NCBI RefSeq assembly: GCF_020623625.1
Contig: NC_060201.1
Span: 1-64,000, forward strand
Reading direction: 5' to 3'
DNA length: 64,000 nt
Source of the DNA: Saccharomycodes ludwigii
Taxonomy: Eukaryota; Ascomycota; Saccharomycetes; Saccharomycodales; Saccharomycodaceae
In this document: positions 34,907 to 46,613 of the stretch, piece by piece
How the letters are laid out: each line of letters begins with the position of its first letter
How positions within the stretch are numbered: position 1 is the stretch's first letter
The notes under the pieces: generated by a model
Told to the model about the DNA's origin: nothing
Databases searched by the model: none
What the model saw: the letters and a program-made list of their open reading frames with translations, nothing else
Translations under genes and position numbers: made by a program

Positions 34907-36166
34907 TTTCGTAATTACGAAATATCGTAAATTACTACTGTCAACAGTATTATACAAAAATACTTATATCTATTATTATGCATTTTTTTTTTATTTAATC
35001 ATGTTTTTATTATTTTTTTAATAAGACTAAACAAACCAAAATTTATTTAATAATTACGAAATATCGTAAATTGCTACTGTCAACAGAAATGTAAAAAAAA
35101 TTTATGTCTATTGTTATGTATAGGCTTGTATTTGTTCACACTTTTATGATTACTGTGGTAAAACCAAACAAATTATATTTTATTTCGTAATTACGAAATT
35201 CGTAAATTGCTACTGTCAACAGAAATGTAAAAAAAATTTATGTCTATTGTTATGTATAGGCTTGTATTTGTTCACACTTTTATGATTACTGTGGTAAAAC
35301 CAAACAAATTATATTTTATTTCGTAATTACGAAATATCGTAAATTGCTACTGTCAACAGTATTATACAAAAATACTTATATCTATTATTATGCATTTTTT
35401 TTTATTTAATCATGTTTTTATTATTTTTTTAATAAGACTAAACAAACCAAAATTTATTTAATAATTACGAAATATCGTAAATTGCTACTGTCAACAGAAA
35501 TGTAAAAAAAATTTATGTCTATTGTTATGTATAGGCTTGTATTTGTTCGCACTTTTATGATTACTGTGGTAAAACCAAACAAATTATATTTTATTTCGTA
35601 ATCACGAAATTCGTAAATTGCTACTGTAAACAGTGTCCTACAAAATATTTATATCTATTGTTATGTAGAATTTTGTATTTGTTCATACTTTTATGATTAC
35701 TGTGGTAAAACCAAACAAATTATATTTTATTTCGTAATTACGAAATATCGTAAATTGCTACTGTCAACAGTATTATACAAAAATACTTATATCTATTATT
35801 ATGCATTTTTTTTTTATTTAATCATGTTTTTATTATTTTTTTAATAAGACTAAACAAACCAAAATTTATTTAATAATTACGAAATATCGTAAATTGCTAC
35901 TGTCAACAGAAATGTAAAAAAAATTTATGTCTATTGTTATGTATAGGCTTGTATTTGTTCACACTTTTATGATTACTGTGGTAAAACCAAACAAATTATA
36001 TTTTATTTTGTAATTACGAAATTCGTAAATTGCTACTGTCAACAGAAATGTAAAAAAAAATTATGTCTATTGTTATTTATAGGCTTGTATTTGTTCGCAC
36101 TTTTATGATTAATGTGATAAAGAAAAATGTGGCGTGAAAAAATAAAGTTTTTTCGTAATTACAAAG
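34907..36166. repeat. Ten-copy upstream array with palindrome TTTCGTAATTACGAAA
   Basis: Ten units of 128-146 bp lie upstream of the flocculin. Palindrome starts are at 34907, 35046, 35183, 35329, 35457, 35594, 35730, 35869, 36006 and 36151. Three type-B units (ending AATAATTACGAAA, at 35046, 35457 and 35869) recur every 411-412 bp, each followed by two type-A units, so the array has a three-unit higher-order repeat. A second conserved element, AAATTGCTACTGTCAACAG, follows the palindrome in most units. The left arm has only two units. Binding sites for a dimeric regulator are a possible role; the sequence shows only the symmetry and its conservation. Confidence 0.85.
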
Positions 36167-37364
36167 TTCGTAAATCGCTACTGTCAAGAGTATTATGCCA
36201 AAATTTTTGTCTATTGTTATGCATATCCTTGCGGGTATTGAAACTTTTATAATTGGTGTAATAAAACCCCATCTAGGAAATAGAACTTCATTTTGTTTAC
36301 ATAGTAATATATCCCTACTATGCCGTTATTAGCGTTGGTCCTATTATTCCGATGAAAAAAATTGAAAAAAAATTGTTTTAAAGTTAATATACTCGTATAT
36401 TAGTTTTGAATTATAATAAAAAAATACAGCAACACTGAATATGAAACACATACTATTTATAATCAAAACAAGAAAAAGGTATTATTTTTTTTTACTCGGC
36501 TGCCTCTATTTCATGTTTAATATTTGTTGTATGGGGTTTTTTGAGGAATTTTATATAAACAAAAAAAAACTTTTTTCCTTGTAAAAGTTAAAAAAATAAT
36601 AAAAAGAAAATATAAAAAAAAAGAAAAGATAAAAAAAAAAGAAAAGATAAAAAAAAAGATAAAAAAAGATAAAAAAACAATAAAAAAACAATAAAAAAAA
36701 CAAGAGGAACAAGTGGATGCTACGAAAAAAAAAGTTTCTAGATTATGATAGTAATAGTCTAGTATACAATTTATTTTAATTCATAAACTATAAAGTGACA
36801 TACTACTAATTTCCATTATTTTACCGTTTGTTAATGTATCTTCAACATTTCGCTGAAAAATTCAACTCAGTTTTTCATGTTAAATACAAGTTCTATGTTG
36901 TACAAGCGGTATAACAAGCTACATATATTATTTTTTTTAAAATTTTTTTATGATTGGATTAAATTTTCTCTAAAAACCTTTGCTGTAATAAAATAATAAT
37001 CCTGAGTTTAGGATAAATTCTCATCTATATATTATATTATATAGATAAATATAATGCCTGATGTAGCATAGCATAAAATATGATTCATATTCGCTAATAA
37101 AGCTATTATTTTTTTAACCTAATAATATTTAATTTACGAACTACAAATAAAGTAATTTTTTTGCCAATTATAAAGGAAGAAATTTAAAATCTTTGGAGAA
37201 TTAAAAAATAAAAAAATTATATAAATATGAGCCCCTTTTAGTTATTATATTTTATATGCTATACAACTATTTTGTATTCTTTAAGATTTTTTTCTCCTTT
37301 AATATTTGAATTTATATCATATACTAAAAATAAAACAAAACCAAGTTATTCATAACAAATTAGC

Positions 37365-40300
37365 ATGTTAACCCTATTAAATAGTCGGGGATTTTTACTA
37401 TTGATCCTTTGTCTATTACAAGGATCAAAATTAATAAATGCTACAGCATCTGATGATACAATGGATGCTTGTAGTCCAATTTCAGATCCAACTGAAGGCT
37501 TTAAAGTGAGATGGTTTAACTACACTCTTGATGATACAAAGTCATTTTCAAGCTTAGAATATATGGCTTATGGTTATTATCAAAACTCTGCACCATACCA
37601 TATATCAGATGGTATTACCACTGTTTCCTTTCAATCAGGTTTTCCTTGTAAGTACAGCCAAACAGACCCATCTGTGTACTTTCTCTGTTATGGTGAACGT
37701 AGTAGTGCTGCTAACAACAATTGGTATTGTCCATCTGCAGAAGCGCCATACAATTCATATACTTGTTATAATCAAGGGGTAAATGCTTATAGTTTACCAG
37801 TGGTTTATGATTATAACACAACTTTTACTAATTTCACAATGGAAATTAGCGGTTATTTTTTAGCTCCAGAAACTGGTAATTATACTTTTACCCTAGGGAA
37901 TGTTGATGATTCATCTGGTTTATTGTTTGGTCAAAATGCTTTTGGCTGTTGCGAACAAAACAATATTACCAGTACTACAACAGATTTCTTCATAAACGCT
38001 ATTAAGGGTTTATTTTCAGGACAAGAAGCTTCTACATCAAAGAGTATGAATCTAATTGCTGGTTCTTACTATCCTTTGAGAATTGTTTTTACTAATGCAC
38101 TAACAAAAGCAAGCTTGAATTTTACAGCAACTTTACCAAGTGGAACTGTTCTCACTGATTTTGAAAATTATGTTTATACATTTGATGAAGAAGAATCGTA
38201 TTGTCCAGCCTATTCAACAAAAACAGTTCCTTGGACAGGCACATTTACATCTACTTACACCACTTCTGTATTGACAAGTACCGATTCAAATAGTAACATC
38301 ATTAAATCGACTGTCGTTTATGTTGAGACGCCAGAATTCGAAGGTACTACTACTACCTATACATCGTGGACCGGTACATACACTTCTACCATTGGTACTA
38401 GTGTAACTACCAGTGTTGGATCGGATGGTATTACAACAACCTCTACTATTTACACTGTTGAAACTCCAGAAGCTAAACATACTACTACTACTTACAAACC
38501 ATGGACCGGTACATTCACATCTACCATTGGTACTAGTGTTACCACCAGCATTGGCTCAGACGGTATTCCAACTACCTCTACTATTTACACTGTTGAAACT
38601 CCAGAAGCTGAAGGTGTTACTACTACTTACACACCATGGACCGGTACATACACTTCTACCATTGGTACTAGTGTTACCACCAGCATTGGCTCAAACGGTA
38701 TTCCAACTACCTCTACTATTTACACTGTTGAAACTCCAGAAGCTGAAGGTGTTACTACCACTTACACACCATGGACCGGTACATACACTTCTACCATTGG
38801 TACTAGTGTTACCACCAGCATTGGTTCCGATGGTATTCCAACTACCTCTACTATTTACACTGTTGAAACTCCAGAAGCTGAAGGTGTTACTACCACTTAC
38901 ACTCCATGGACTGGTACATTCACATCTACCATTGGTACTAGTGTTACCACCAGCATTGGTTCCGATGGTATTCCAACTACCTCTACTATTTACACTGTTG
39001 AAACTCCAGAAGCTGAAGGTGTTACTACCACTTACACTCCATGGACTGGTACATTCACATCTACCATTGGTACTAGTGTTACCACCAGCATTGGCTCAAA
39101 CGGTATTCCAACTACCTCCACTATTTACACAGTCGAAACTCCAGAAGCTGATGCTGTTACTACCACTTACACACCATGGACCGGTACATACACTTCTACC
39201 ATTGGTACTAGTGTTACTACCAGCATTGGCTCAGACGGTATTCCAACTACCTCTACTATTTACACTGTTGAAACTCCAGAAGCTGAAGGTGTTACTACTA
39301 CTTACACACCATGGACCGGTACATACACTTCTACCATTGGTACTAGTGTTACCACCAGCATTGGCTCAAACGGTATTCCAACTACCTCTACTATTTACAC
39401 TGTTGAAACTCCAGAAGCTGAAGGTGTTACTACCACTTACACACCATGGACCGGTACATACACTTCTACCATTGGTACTAGTGTTACCACCAGCATTGGT
39501 TCCGATGGTATTCCAACTACCTCTACTATTTACACTGTTGAAACTCCAGAAGCTGAAGGTGTTACTACCACTTACACTCCATGGACTGGTACATTCACAT
39601 CTACCATTGGTACTAGTGTTACCACCAGCATTGGTTCCGATGGTATTCCAACTACCTCTACTATTTACACTGTTGAAACTCCAGAAGCTGAAGGTGTTAC
39701 TACCACTTACACTCCATGGACTGGTACATTCACATCTACCATTGGTACTAGTGTTACCACCAGCATTGGCTCAAACGGTATTCCAACTACTTCCACTATT
39801 TACACTGTTGAAACTCCAGAAGTTGAAGGTGTTACTACTACTTACACACCATGGACCGGTACATACACTTCTACCATTGGTACTAGTGTTACTACCAGCA
39901 TTGGCTCAGACGGTATTCCAACTACCTCTACTATTTACACTGTTGAAACTCCAGAAGCTGAAGGTGTTACTACTACTTACACACCATGGACCGGTACATA
40001 CACTTCTACCATTGGTACTAGTGTTACCACCAGCATTGGCTCAAACGGTATTCCAACTACCTCTACTATTTACACTGTTGAAACTCCAGAAGCTGAAGGT
40101 GTTACTACCACTTACACTCCATGGACTGGTACATTCACATCTACCATTGGTACTAGTGTTACCACCAGCATTGGTTCCGATGGTATTCCAACTACCTCTA
40201 CTATTTACACTGTTGAAACTCCAGAAGCTGAAGGTGTTACTACCACTTACACACCATGGACCGGTACATACACTTCTACCATTGGTACTAGTGTTACCAC

Positions 40301-43300
40301 CAGCATTGGTTCCGATGGTATTCCAACTACCTCTACTATTTACACTGTTGAAACTCCAGAAGTTAAAGGTGTTACTACTACTTACACACCATGGACCGGT
40401 ACATACACTTCTACCATTGGTACTAGTGTTACCACCAGCATTGGCTCAAACGGTATTCCAACTACCTCTACTATTTACACTGTTGAAACTCCAGAAGCTG
40501 AAGGTGTTACTACCACTTACACTCCATGGACTGGTACATTCACATCTACCATTGGTACTAGTGTTACTACCAGTAATGGCTCAGATGGTATTCCAACTAC
40601 CTCTACTATTTACACTGTTGAAACTCCAGAAGTTAAAGGTGTTACTACTACTTACACACCATGGACCGGTACATACACTTCTACCATTGGTACTAGTGTT
40701 ACCACCAGCATTGGCTCAAACGGTATTCCAACTACCTCTACTATTTACACTGTTGAAACTCCAGAAGCTGAAGGTGTTACTACTACTTACACACCATGGA
40801 CCGGTACATACACTTCTACCATTGGTACTAGTGTTACCACCAGCATTGGCTCAAACGGTATTCCAACTACCTCCACTATTTACACAGTCGAAACTCCAGA
40901 AGCTGATGCTGTTACTACCACTTACACACCATGGACCGGTACATACACTTCTACCATTGGTACTAGTGTTACCACCAGCATTGGTTCCGATGGTATTCCA
41001 ACTACCTCTACTATTTACACTGTTGAAACTCCAGAAGCTGAAGGTGTTACTACCACTTACACTCCATGGACTGGTACATTCACATCTACCATTGGTACTA
41101 GTGTTACCACCAGCATTGGTTCCGATGGTATTCCAACTACCTCTACTATTTACACTGTTGAAACTCCAGAAGCTGAAGGTGTTACTACTACTTACACACC
41201 ATGGACCGGTACATACACTTCTACCATTGGTACTAGTGTTACCACCAGCATTGGCTCAAACGGTATTCCAACTACCTCTACTATTTACACTGTTGAAACT
41301 CCAGAAGCTGAAGGTGTTACTACCACTTACACTCCATGGACTGGTACATTCACATCTACCATTGGTACTAGTGTTACTACCAGTAATGGCTCAGATGGTA
41401 TTCCAACTACCTCTACTATTTACACTGTTGAAACTCCAGAAGTTAAAGGTGTTACTACTACTTACACACCATGGACCGGTACATACACTTCTACCATTGG
41501 TACTAGTGTTATCACCAGCATTGGTTCCGATGGTATTCCAACTACCTCTACTATTTACACTGTTGAAACTCCAGAAGCTGAAGGTGTTACTACCACTTAC
41601 ACTCCATGGACTGGTACATTCACATCTACCATTGGTACTAGTGTTACTACCAGTAATGGCTCAGATGGTATTCCAACTACTTCCACTATTTACACTGTTG
41701 AAACTCCAGAAGCTGAAGGTGTTACTACTACTTACACACCATGGACCGGTACATACACTTCTACCATTGGTACTAGTGTTACTACCAGCATTGGCTCAGA
41801 CGGTATTCCAACTACCTCTACTATTTACACTGTTGAAACTCCAGAAGCTGAAGGTGTTACTACTACTTACACACCATGGACCGGTACATACACTTCTACC
41901 ATTGGTACTAGTGTTACCACCAGCATTGGCTCAAACGGTATTCCAACTACCTCTACTATTTACACTGTTGAAACTCCAGAAGCTGAAGGTGTTACTACCA
42001 CTTACACTCCATGGACTGGTACATTCACATCTACCATTGGTACTAGTGTTACCACCAGCATTGGTTCCGATGGTATTCCAACTACCTCTACTATTTACAC
42101 TGTTGAAACTCCAGAAGTTAAAGGTGTTACTACTACTTACACACCATGGACCGGTACATACACTTCTACCATTGGTACTAGTGTTACCACCAGCATTGGT
42201 TCCGATGGTATTCCAACTACTTCCACTATTTACACAGTCGAAACTCCAGAAGCTGAAGGTGTTACTACTACTTACACACCATGGACCGGTACATACACTT
42301 CTACCATTGGTACTAGTGTTACTACCAGTATTGGCTCAGATGGTATTCCAACTACCTCCACTATTTACACAGTCGAAACTCCAGAAGCTGATGCTGTTAC
42401 TACCACTTACACACCATGGACCGGTACATACACTTCTACCATTGGTACTAGTGTTACCACCAGCATTGGTTCCGATGGTATTCCAACTACCTCTACTATT
42501 TACACTGTTGAAACTCCAGAAGATGAAGGTGTTACTACTACTTACACACCATGGACCGGTACATACACTTCTACCATTGGTACTAGTGTTACCACCAGCA
42601 TTGGCTCAGACGGTATTCCAACTACCTCTACTATTTACACTGTTGAAACTCCAGAAGCTGAAGGTGTTACTACCACTTACACACCATGGACAGGTACATA
42701 CACTTCTACCATTGGTACTAGTGTTACCACCAGCATTGGTTCCGATGATATTCCAACTACTTCCACTATTTACACTGTTGAAACTCCAACCAACAACGGT
42801 GTTACTACTACTTACACACCATGGACTGGATCTGTTACATCTACTATTGGTACTAGTGTAGTTACTACTACTGGTACTGATGGTATCCCTACCACTTCCA
42901 CCACTTACATTGTTGAAACTCCAACCAACAACGGTGTTACTACTACTTACACACCATGGACTGGATCTGTTACATCTACTATTGGTACTAGTGTAGTTAC
43001 TACTACTGGTACTGATGGTATCCCAACCACCTCCACTACTTACACTGTTGAAACTCCAACCAACAACGGTGTTACTACTACTTACACACCATGGACTGGA
43101 TCTGTTACATCTACTATTGGTACTAGTGTAGTTACTACTACTGGTACTGATGGTATTCCAACTACATCTACCATTTACACGGTAGAGACTCCAATGATTC
43201 CTGCTGGAAGTACTACATATGAAGCTTGGACTGGATCTGTTACTACTACTGTTGGTACTTCAATTTTCACTACTACTGGTACTGATGGTATTCCAACCAC

Positions 43301-46300
43301 TTCCACCATTTACACCGTTGAAACACCAACCAACAACGGTGTTACCATCACATACACACCATGGACTGGATCTTTTACATCTACTATTGGTACTAGTGTA
43401 GTTACTACTACTGGTACTGATGGTATCCCAACCACCTCCACTACTTACACTGTTGAAACTCCAACCAACAACGGTGTTACTACTACTTACACACCATGGA
43501 CTGGATCTGTTACATCTACTATTGGTACTAGTGTAGTTACTACTACTGGTACTGATGGTATCCCTACCACTTCCACCACTTACATTGTTGAAACTCCAAC
43601 CAACAACGGTGTTACTACTACTTACACACCATGGACTGGATCTGTTACATCTACTATTGGTACTAGTGTAGTTACTACTACTGGTACTGATGGTATCCCT
43701 ACCACTTCCACCACTTACATTGTTGAAACTCCAACCAACAACGGTGTTACTACTACTTACACACCATGGACTGGATCTGTTACATCCACTATTGGTACTA
43801 GCGTTATAACTACTACTGGTTCCGATGGTATTCCAACTACATCTACCATTTACACGGTAGAGACTCCAATGATTCCTGCTGGAAGTACTACATATGAAGC
43901 TTGGACTGGATCTGTTACTACTACTGTTGGTACTTCAATTTTCACTACTACTGGTACTGATGGTATTCCAACCACTTCCACCATTTACACTGTTGAAACT
44001 CCAACCAACAACGGTGTTACTACTACTTACACACCATGGACTGGATCTGTTACATCTACTATTGGTACTAGTGTAGTTACTACTACTGGTACTGATGGTA
44101 TCCCTACCACTTCCACCACTTACATTGTTGAAACTCCAACCAACAACGGTGTTACTACTACTTACACACCATGGACTGGATCTGTTACATCTACTATTGG
44201 TACTAGTGTAGTTACTACTACTGGTACTGATGGTATCCCTACCACTTCCACCACTTACATTGTTGAAACTCCAACCAACAACGGTGTTACTACTACTTAC
44301 ACACCATGGACTGGATCTGTTACATCTACTATTGGTACTAGTGTAGTTACTACTACTGGTACTGATGGTATCCCAACCACCTCCACTACTTACACTGTTG
44401 AAACTCCAACCAACAACGGTGTTACTACTACTTACACACCATGGACTGGATCTGTTACATCTACTATTGGTACTAGTGTAGTTACTACTACTGGTACTGA
44501 TGGTATCCCTACCACTTCCACCACTTACACTGTTGAAACTCCAACCAACAACGGTGTTACTACTACTTACACACCATGGACTGGATCTGTTACATCTACT
44601 ATTGGTACTAGTGTAGTTACTACTACTGGTACTGATGGTATCCCTACCACTTCCACCACTTACACTGTTGAAACTCCAACCAACAACGGTGTTACTACTA
44701 CTTACACACCATGGACTGGATCTGTTACATCTACTATTGGTACTAGTGTAGTTACTACTACTGGTACTGATGGTATCCCTACCACTTCCACCACTTACAT
44801 TGTTGAAACTCCAACCAACAACGGTGTTACTACTACTTACACACCATGGACTGGATCTGTTACATCCACTATTGGTACTAGCGTTATAACTACTACTGGT
44901 TCCGATGGTATTCCAACTACATCTACCATTTACACGGTAGAGACTCCAATGATTCCTGCTGGAAGTACTACATATGAAGCTTGGACTGGATCTGTTACTA
45001 CTACTGTTGGTACTTCGATTTTCACTACTACTGGTACTGATGGTATTCCAACCACATCTACCATTTACACAGTTGAAACACCAACCAACAATGGTGTTAC
45101 CACCACATACACACCATGGACTGGATCTTTTACATCTACTATTGGTACTAGTGTAGTTACTACTACTGGTACTGATGGTATCCCAACCACCTCCACCATT
45201 TACACTGTTGAAACTCCAACCAACAACGGTGTTACTACTACTTACACACCATGGACTGGATCTGTTACATCTACTATTGGTACTAGTGTAGTTACTACTA
45301 CTGGTACTGATGGTATCCCTACCACTTCCACCACTTACACTGTTGAAACTCCAGCCAACCCTGAGATTAGCACTACATTCACCTCTTGGGGTGGTGCTTA
45401 CACTTCAACTTATTCCACTAACATTTTCACTGTTACTGGCTCTAATGGATTGTCTACCACTTCCACTATTCTTTACGTTGAAACACCAGGATTTGGTTAT
45501 TTCAACACTACTAGCTCTATATCATCTCCATTGACTACTATTCCAGGTACTACCTTTACCTCTGAAACTGTTTCTCCAGTTAATCCAACTACTGAAACAC
45601 CTGGATTGCCTTCTAGTGTTACAAGAACTACTGTGATTGTCACATCTGGCAGAACTATAACCTCGACTATTGTCACATGCGATGCTACTACCACCACTGT
45701 TCCAAACAACAACAATAATAATGGTGGTTCTAACAATTCGGGTTCCGAAGTTTATTCTGTTAGTTCTGAGACTTCCAATACACCAGTTACTGTTACTAAG
45801 ACTAGTGTATTCACCACATCTGGTAGTACCATTACTGCTACTATCACCTCTACCATTGTTCCAAACAACAACAACAACAACAACAACGGTGGATCTGGTA
45901 ATTCCGAAACTTCTAATACACCAGTTACTGTTACCAAGACTAGTGTATTCACTACTTCGGGTAGTACCATTACTGCTACTATCACATCCACTATCGTTCC
46001 AAACAACAACAATAACAATGGTGAATCTGGTAGTTCTGAGACTCCTAATACACCAGTTACTGTTACCAAGACTAGTGTATTCACTACTTCAGGTAGTACC
46101 ATTACTGCCACTATCACCTCCACTATTGTTCCAAACAACAACAACAACAACAACGGTGGATCTGGTAATTCTGAAACTGCTAATACACCAGTTACTGTTA
46201 CTAAGACTAGTGTGTACACTACATCAGGTAGTACCATCACATCTGTTATTACATCTACTATTGTTCCAAACAATAATAATGAAAACGGATCAGGTTCTCC

Positions 46301-46613
46301 AGGCAATGCCAGTGAATATGTTGAGACTATTTCTTCTGGTTCTGTTTACACCACTGTTACCAAGAGTGGCAGTGGTAGCTCTGGTAATTCCGACAATGTT
46401 GTTACCAAGACCACATCTGGTGGCAAAGTTATTACCACCACTGTTCAATCAGAAACTGTTTCTAGCACAGCTGGTATTGAAGTTCAAAGTATTCAATCTC
46501 AACCAGCATCTAGTGGATTAATTTCTATTTACCAAGCTGGTGCTGTTTCAAACAGAATATCTTCTTTCAAGATGTTCTTCACCTTATTTGTTTTGTTTTT
46601 CAATTTATTTTAA
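37365..46613 (+). CDS. Giant Flo1-type flocculin (GPI-anchored cell-wall lectin)
   Basis: A 3082-residue cell-surface adhesin that should bind mannose-type glycans on neighbouring cells and cause flocculation. Residues 1-27 are a signal peptide. A Flo1/Flo5-type PA14 lectin domain follows (about 45-290), with the calcium-binding Asp-Asp pair at 181-182 (GNVDDSSGLLFG) and the adjacent AFGCCEQ. From about residue 327 come 52 Thr/Ser-rich 45-residue repeats of the flocculin type (core TYTPWTGTYTSTIGTSV), then one degenerate unit. After these come four units of TPVTVTKTSVFTTSGSTIT separated by Asn runs, and a hydrophobic GPI-attachment tail (KMFFTLFVLFFNLF). The start at 37365 is the only ATG before the signal peptide. 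S. cerevisiae Flo1 is about 1537 residues, so this protein is twice that. Expression is probably controlled by the long upstream region with its palindrome array. No lesion seen. Confidence 0.93.
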   Translation: MLTLLNSRGFLLLILCLLQGSKLINATASDDTMDACSPISDPTEGFKVRWFNYTLDDTKSFSSLEYMAYGYYQNSAPYHISDGITTVSFQSGFPCKYSQTDPSVYFLCYGERSSAANNNWYCPSAEAPYNSYTCYNQGVNAYSLPVVYDYNTTFTNFTMEISGYFLAPETGNYTFTLGNVDDSSGLLFGQNAFGCCEQNNITSTTTDFFINAIKGLFSGQEASTSKSMNLIAGSYYPLRIVFTNALTKASLNFTATLPSGTVLTDFENYVYTFDEEESYCPAYSTKTVPWTGTFTSTYTTSVLTSTDSNSNIIKSTVVYVETPEFEGTTTTYTSWTGTYTSTIGTSVTTSVGSDGITTTSTIYTVETPEAKHTTTTYKPWTGTFTSTIGTSVTTSIGSDGIPTTSTIYTVETPEAEGVTTTYTPWTGTYTSTIGTSVTTSIGSNGIPTTSTIYTVETPEAEGVTTTYTPWTGTYTSTIGTSVTTSIGSDGIPTTSTIYTVETPEAEGVTTTYTPWTGTFTSTIGTSVTTSIGSDGIPTTSTIYTVETPEAEGVTTTYTPWTGTFTSTIGTSVTTSIGSNGIPTTSTIYTVETPEADAVTTTYTPWTGTYTSTIGTSVTTSIGSDGIPTTSTIYTVETPEAEGVTTTYTPWTGTYTSTIGTSVTTSIGSNGIPTTSTIYTVETPEAEGVTTTYTPWTGTYTSTIGTSVTTSIGSDGIPTTSTIYTVETPEAEGVTTTYTPWTGTFTSTIGTSVTTSIGSDGIPTTSTIYTVETPEAEGVTTTYTPWTGTFTSTIGTSVTTSIGSNGIPTTSTIYTVETPEVEGVTTTYTPWTGTYTSTIGTSVTTSIGSDGIPTTSTIYTVETPEAEGVTTTYTPWTGTYTSTIGTSVTTSIGSNGIPTTSTIYTVETPEAEGVTTTYTPWTGTFTSTIGTSVTTSIGSDGIPTTSTIYTVETPEAEGVTTTYTPWTGTYTSTIGTSVTTSIGSDGIPTTSTIYTVETPEVKGVTTTYTPWTGTYTSTIGTSVTTSIGSNGIPTTSTIYTVETPEAEGVTTTYTPWTGTFTSTIGTSVTTSNGSDGIPTTSTIYTVETPEVKGVTTTYTPWTGTYTSTIGTSVTTSIGSNGIPTTSTIYTVETPEAEGVTTTYTPWTGTYTSTIGTSVTTSIGSNGIPTTSTIYTVETPEADAVTTTYTPWTGTYTSTIGTSVTTSIGSDGIPTTSTIYTVETPEAEGVTTTYTPWTGTFTSTIGTSVTTSIGSDGIPTTSTIYTVETPEAEGVTTTYTPWTGTYTSTIGTSVTTSIGSNGIPTTSTIYTVETPEAEGVTTTYTPWTGTFTSTIGTSVTTSNGSDGIPTTSTIYTVETPEVKGVTTTYTPWTGTYTSTIGTSVITSIGSDGIPTTSTIYTVETPEAEGVTTTYTPWTGTFTSTIGTSVTTSNGSDGIPTTSTIYTVETPEAEGVTTTYTPWTGTYTSTIGTSVTTSIGSDGIPTTSTIYTVETPEAEGVTTTYTPWTGTYTSTIGTSVTTSIGSNGIPTTSTIYTVETPEAEGVTTTYTPWTGTFTSTIGTSVTTSIGSDGIPTTSTIYTVETPEVKGVTTTYTPWTGTYTSTIGTSVTTSIGSDGIPTTSTIYTVETPEAEGVTTTYTPWTGTYTSTIGTSVTTSIGSDGIPTTSTIYTVETPEADAVTTTYTPWTGTYTSTIGTSVTTSIGSDGIPTTSTIYTVETPEDEGVTTTYTPWTGTYTSTIGTSVTTSIGSDGIPTTSTIYTVETPEAEGVTTTYTPWTGTYTSTIGTSVTTSIGSDDIPTTSTIYTVETPTNNGVTTTYTPWTGSVTSTIGTSVVTTTGTDGIPTTSTTYIVETPTNNGVTTTYTPWTGSVTSTIGTSVVTTTGTDGIPTTSTTYTVETPTNNGVTTTYTPWTGSVTSTIGTSVVTTTGTDGIPTTSTIYTVETPMIPAGSTTYEAWTGSVTTTVGTSIFTTTGTDGIPTTSTIYTVETPTNNGVTITYTPWTGSFTSTIGTSVVTTTGTDGIPTTSTTYTVETPTNNGVTTTYTPWTGSVTSTIGTSVVTTTGTDGIPTTSTTYIVETPTNNGVTTTYTPWTGSVTSTIGTSVVTTTGTDGIPTTSTTYIVETPTNNGVTTTYTPWTGSVTSTIGTSVITTTGSDGIPTTSTIYTVETPMIPAGSTTYEAWTGSVTTTVGTSIFTTTGTDGIPTTSTIYTVETPTNNGVTTTYTPWTGSVTSTIGTSVVTTTGTDGIPTTSTTYIVETPTNNGVTTTYTPWTGSVTSTIGTSVVTTTGTDGIPTTSTTYIVETPTNNGVTTTYTPWTGSVTSTIGTSVVTTTGTDGIPTTSTTYTVETPTNNGVTTTYTPWTGSVTSTIGTSVVTTTGTDGIPTTSTTYTVETPTNNGVTTTYTPWTGSVTSTIGTSVVTTTGTDGIPTTSTTYTVETPTNNGVTTTYTPWTGSVTSTIGTSVVTTTGTDGIPTTSTTYIVETPTNNGVTTTYTPWTGSVTSTIGTSVITTTGSDGIPTTSTIYTVETPMIPAGSTTYEAWTGSVTTTVGTSIFTTTGTDGIPTTSTIYTVETPTNNGVTTTYTPWTGSFTSTIGTSVVTTTGTDGIPTTSTIYTVETPTNNGVTTTYTPWTGSVTSTIGTSVVTTTGTDGIPTTSTTYTVETPANPEISTTFTSWGGAYTSTYSTNIFTVTGSNGLSTTSTILYVETPGFGYFNTTSSISSPLTTIPGTTFTSETVSPVNPTTETPGLPSSVTRTTVIVTSGRTITSTIVTCDATTTTVPNNNNNNGGSNNSGSEVYSVSSETSNTPVTVTKTSVFTTSGSTITATITSTIVPNNNNNNNNGGSGNSETSNTPVTVTKTSVFTTSGSTITATITSTIVPNNNNNNGESGSSETPNTPVTVTKTSVFTTSGSTITATITSTIVPNNNNNNNGGSGNSETANTPVTVTKTSVYTTSGSTITSVITSTIVPNNNNENGSGSPGNASEYVETISSGSVYTTVTKSGSGSSGNSDNVVTKTTSGGKVITTTVQSETVSSTAGIEVQSIQSQPASSGLISIYQAGAVSNRISSFKMFFTLFVLFFNLF
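38346..45365 (+). repeat. 52 x 135-bp coding minisatellite of the flocculin
   Basis: 33 type-1 units (38346-42800; SVTTSIGSDGIPTTSTIYTVETPEAEGV) are followed by 19 type-2 units (42801-45365; SVVTTTGTDGIPTTSTTYTVETPTNNGV). All are 135 bp long with no indel. Three variant units starting MIPAGSTTYEAW occur within type 2, at 43194, 43869 and 44949, spaced by exactly 5 and 8 units. Degenerate cap units stand before (about 38211) and after (45366-45500). Many type-1 units are identical at DNA level, which indicates recent amplification. Confidence 0.95.

Noticed and set aside
34907-36166. CRISPR-like array
   Set aside because: The units are full 128-146 bp tandem copies without unique spacers, in a eukaryotic genome.
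38413-42861. A 1482-codon open frame in another phase over the flocculin repeats
   Set aside because: It stays open only because the 135-bp unit is a multiple of three and lacks stops in that phase. Its Leu/His-rich product has no known counterpart, while the main frame has a signal peptide, lectin domain and GPI tail.
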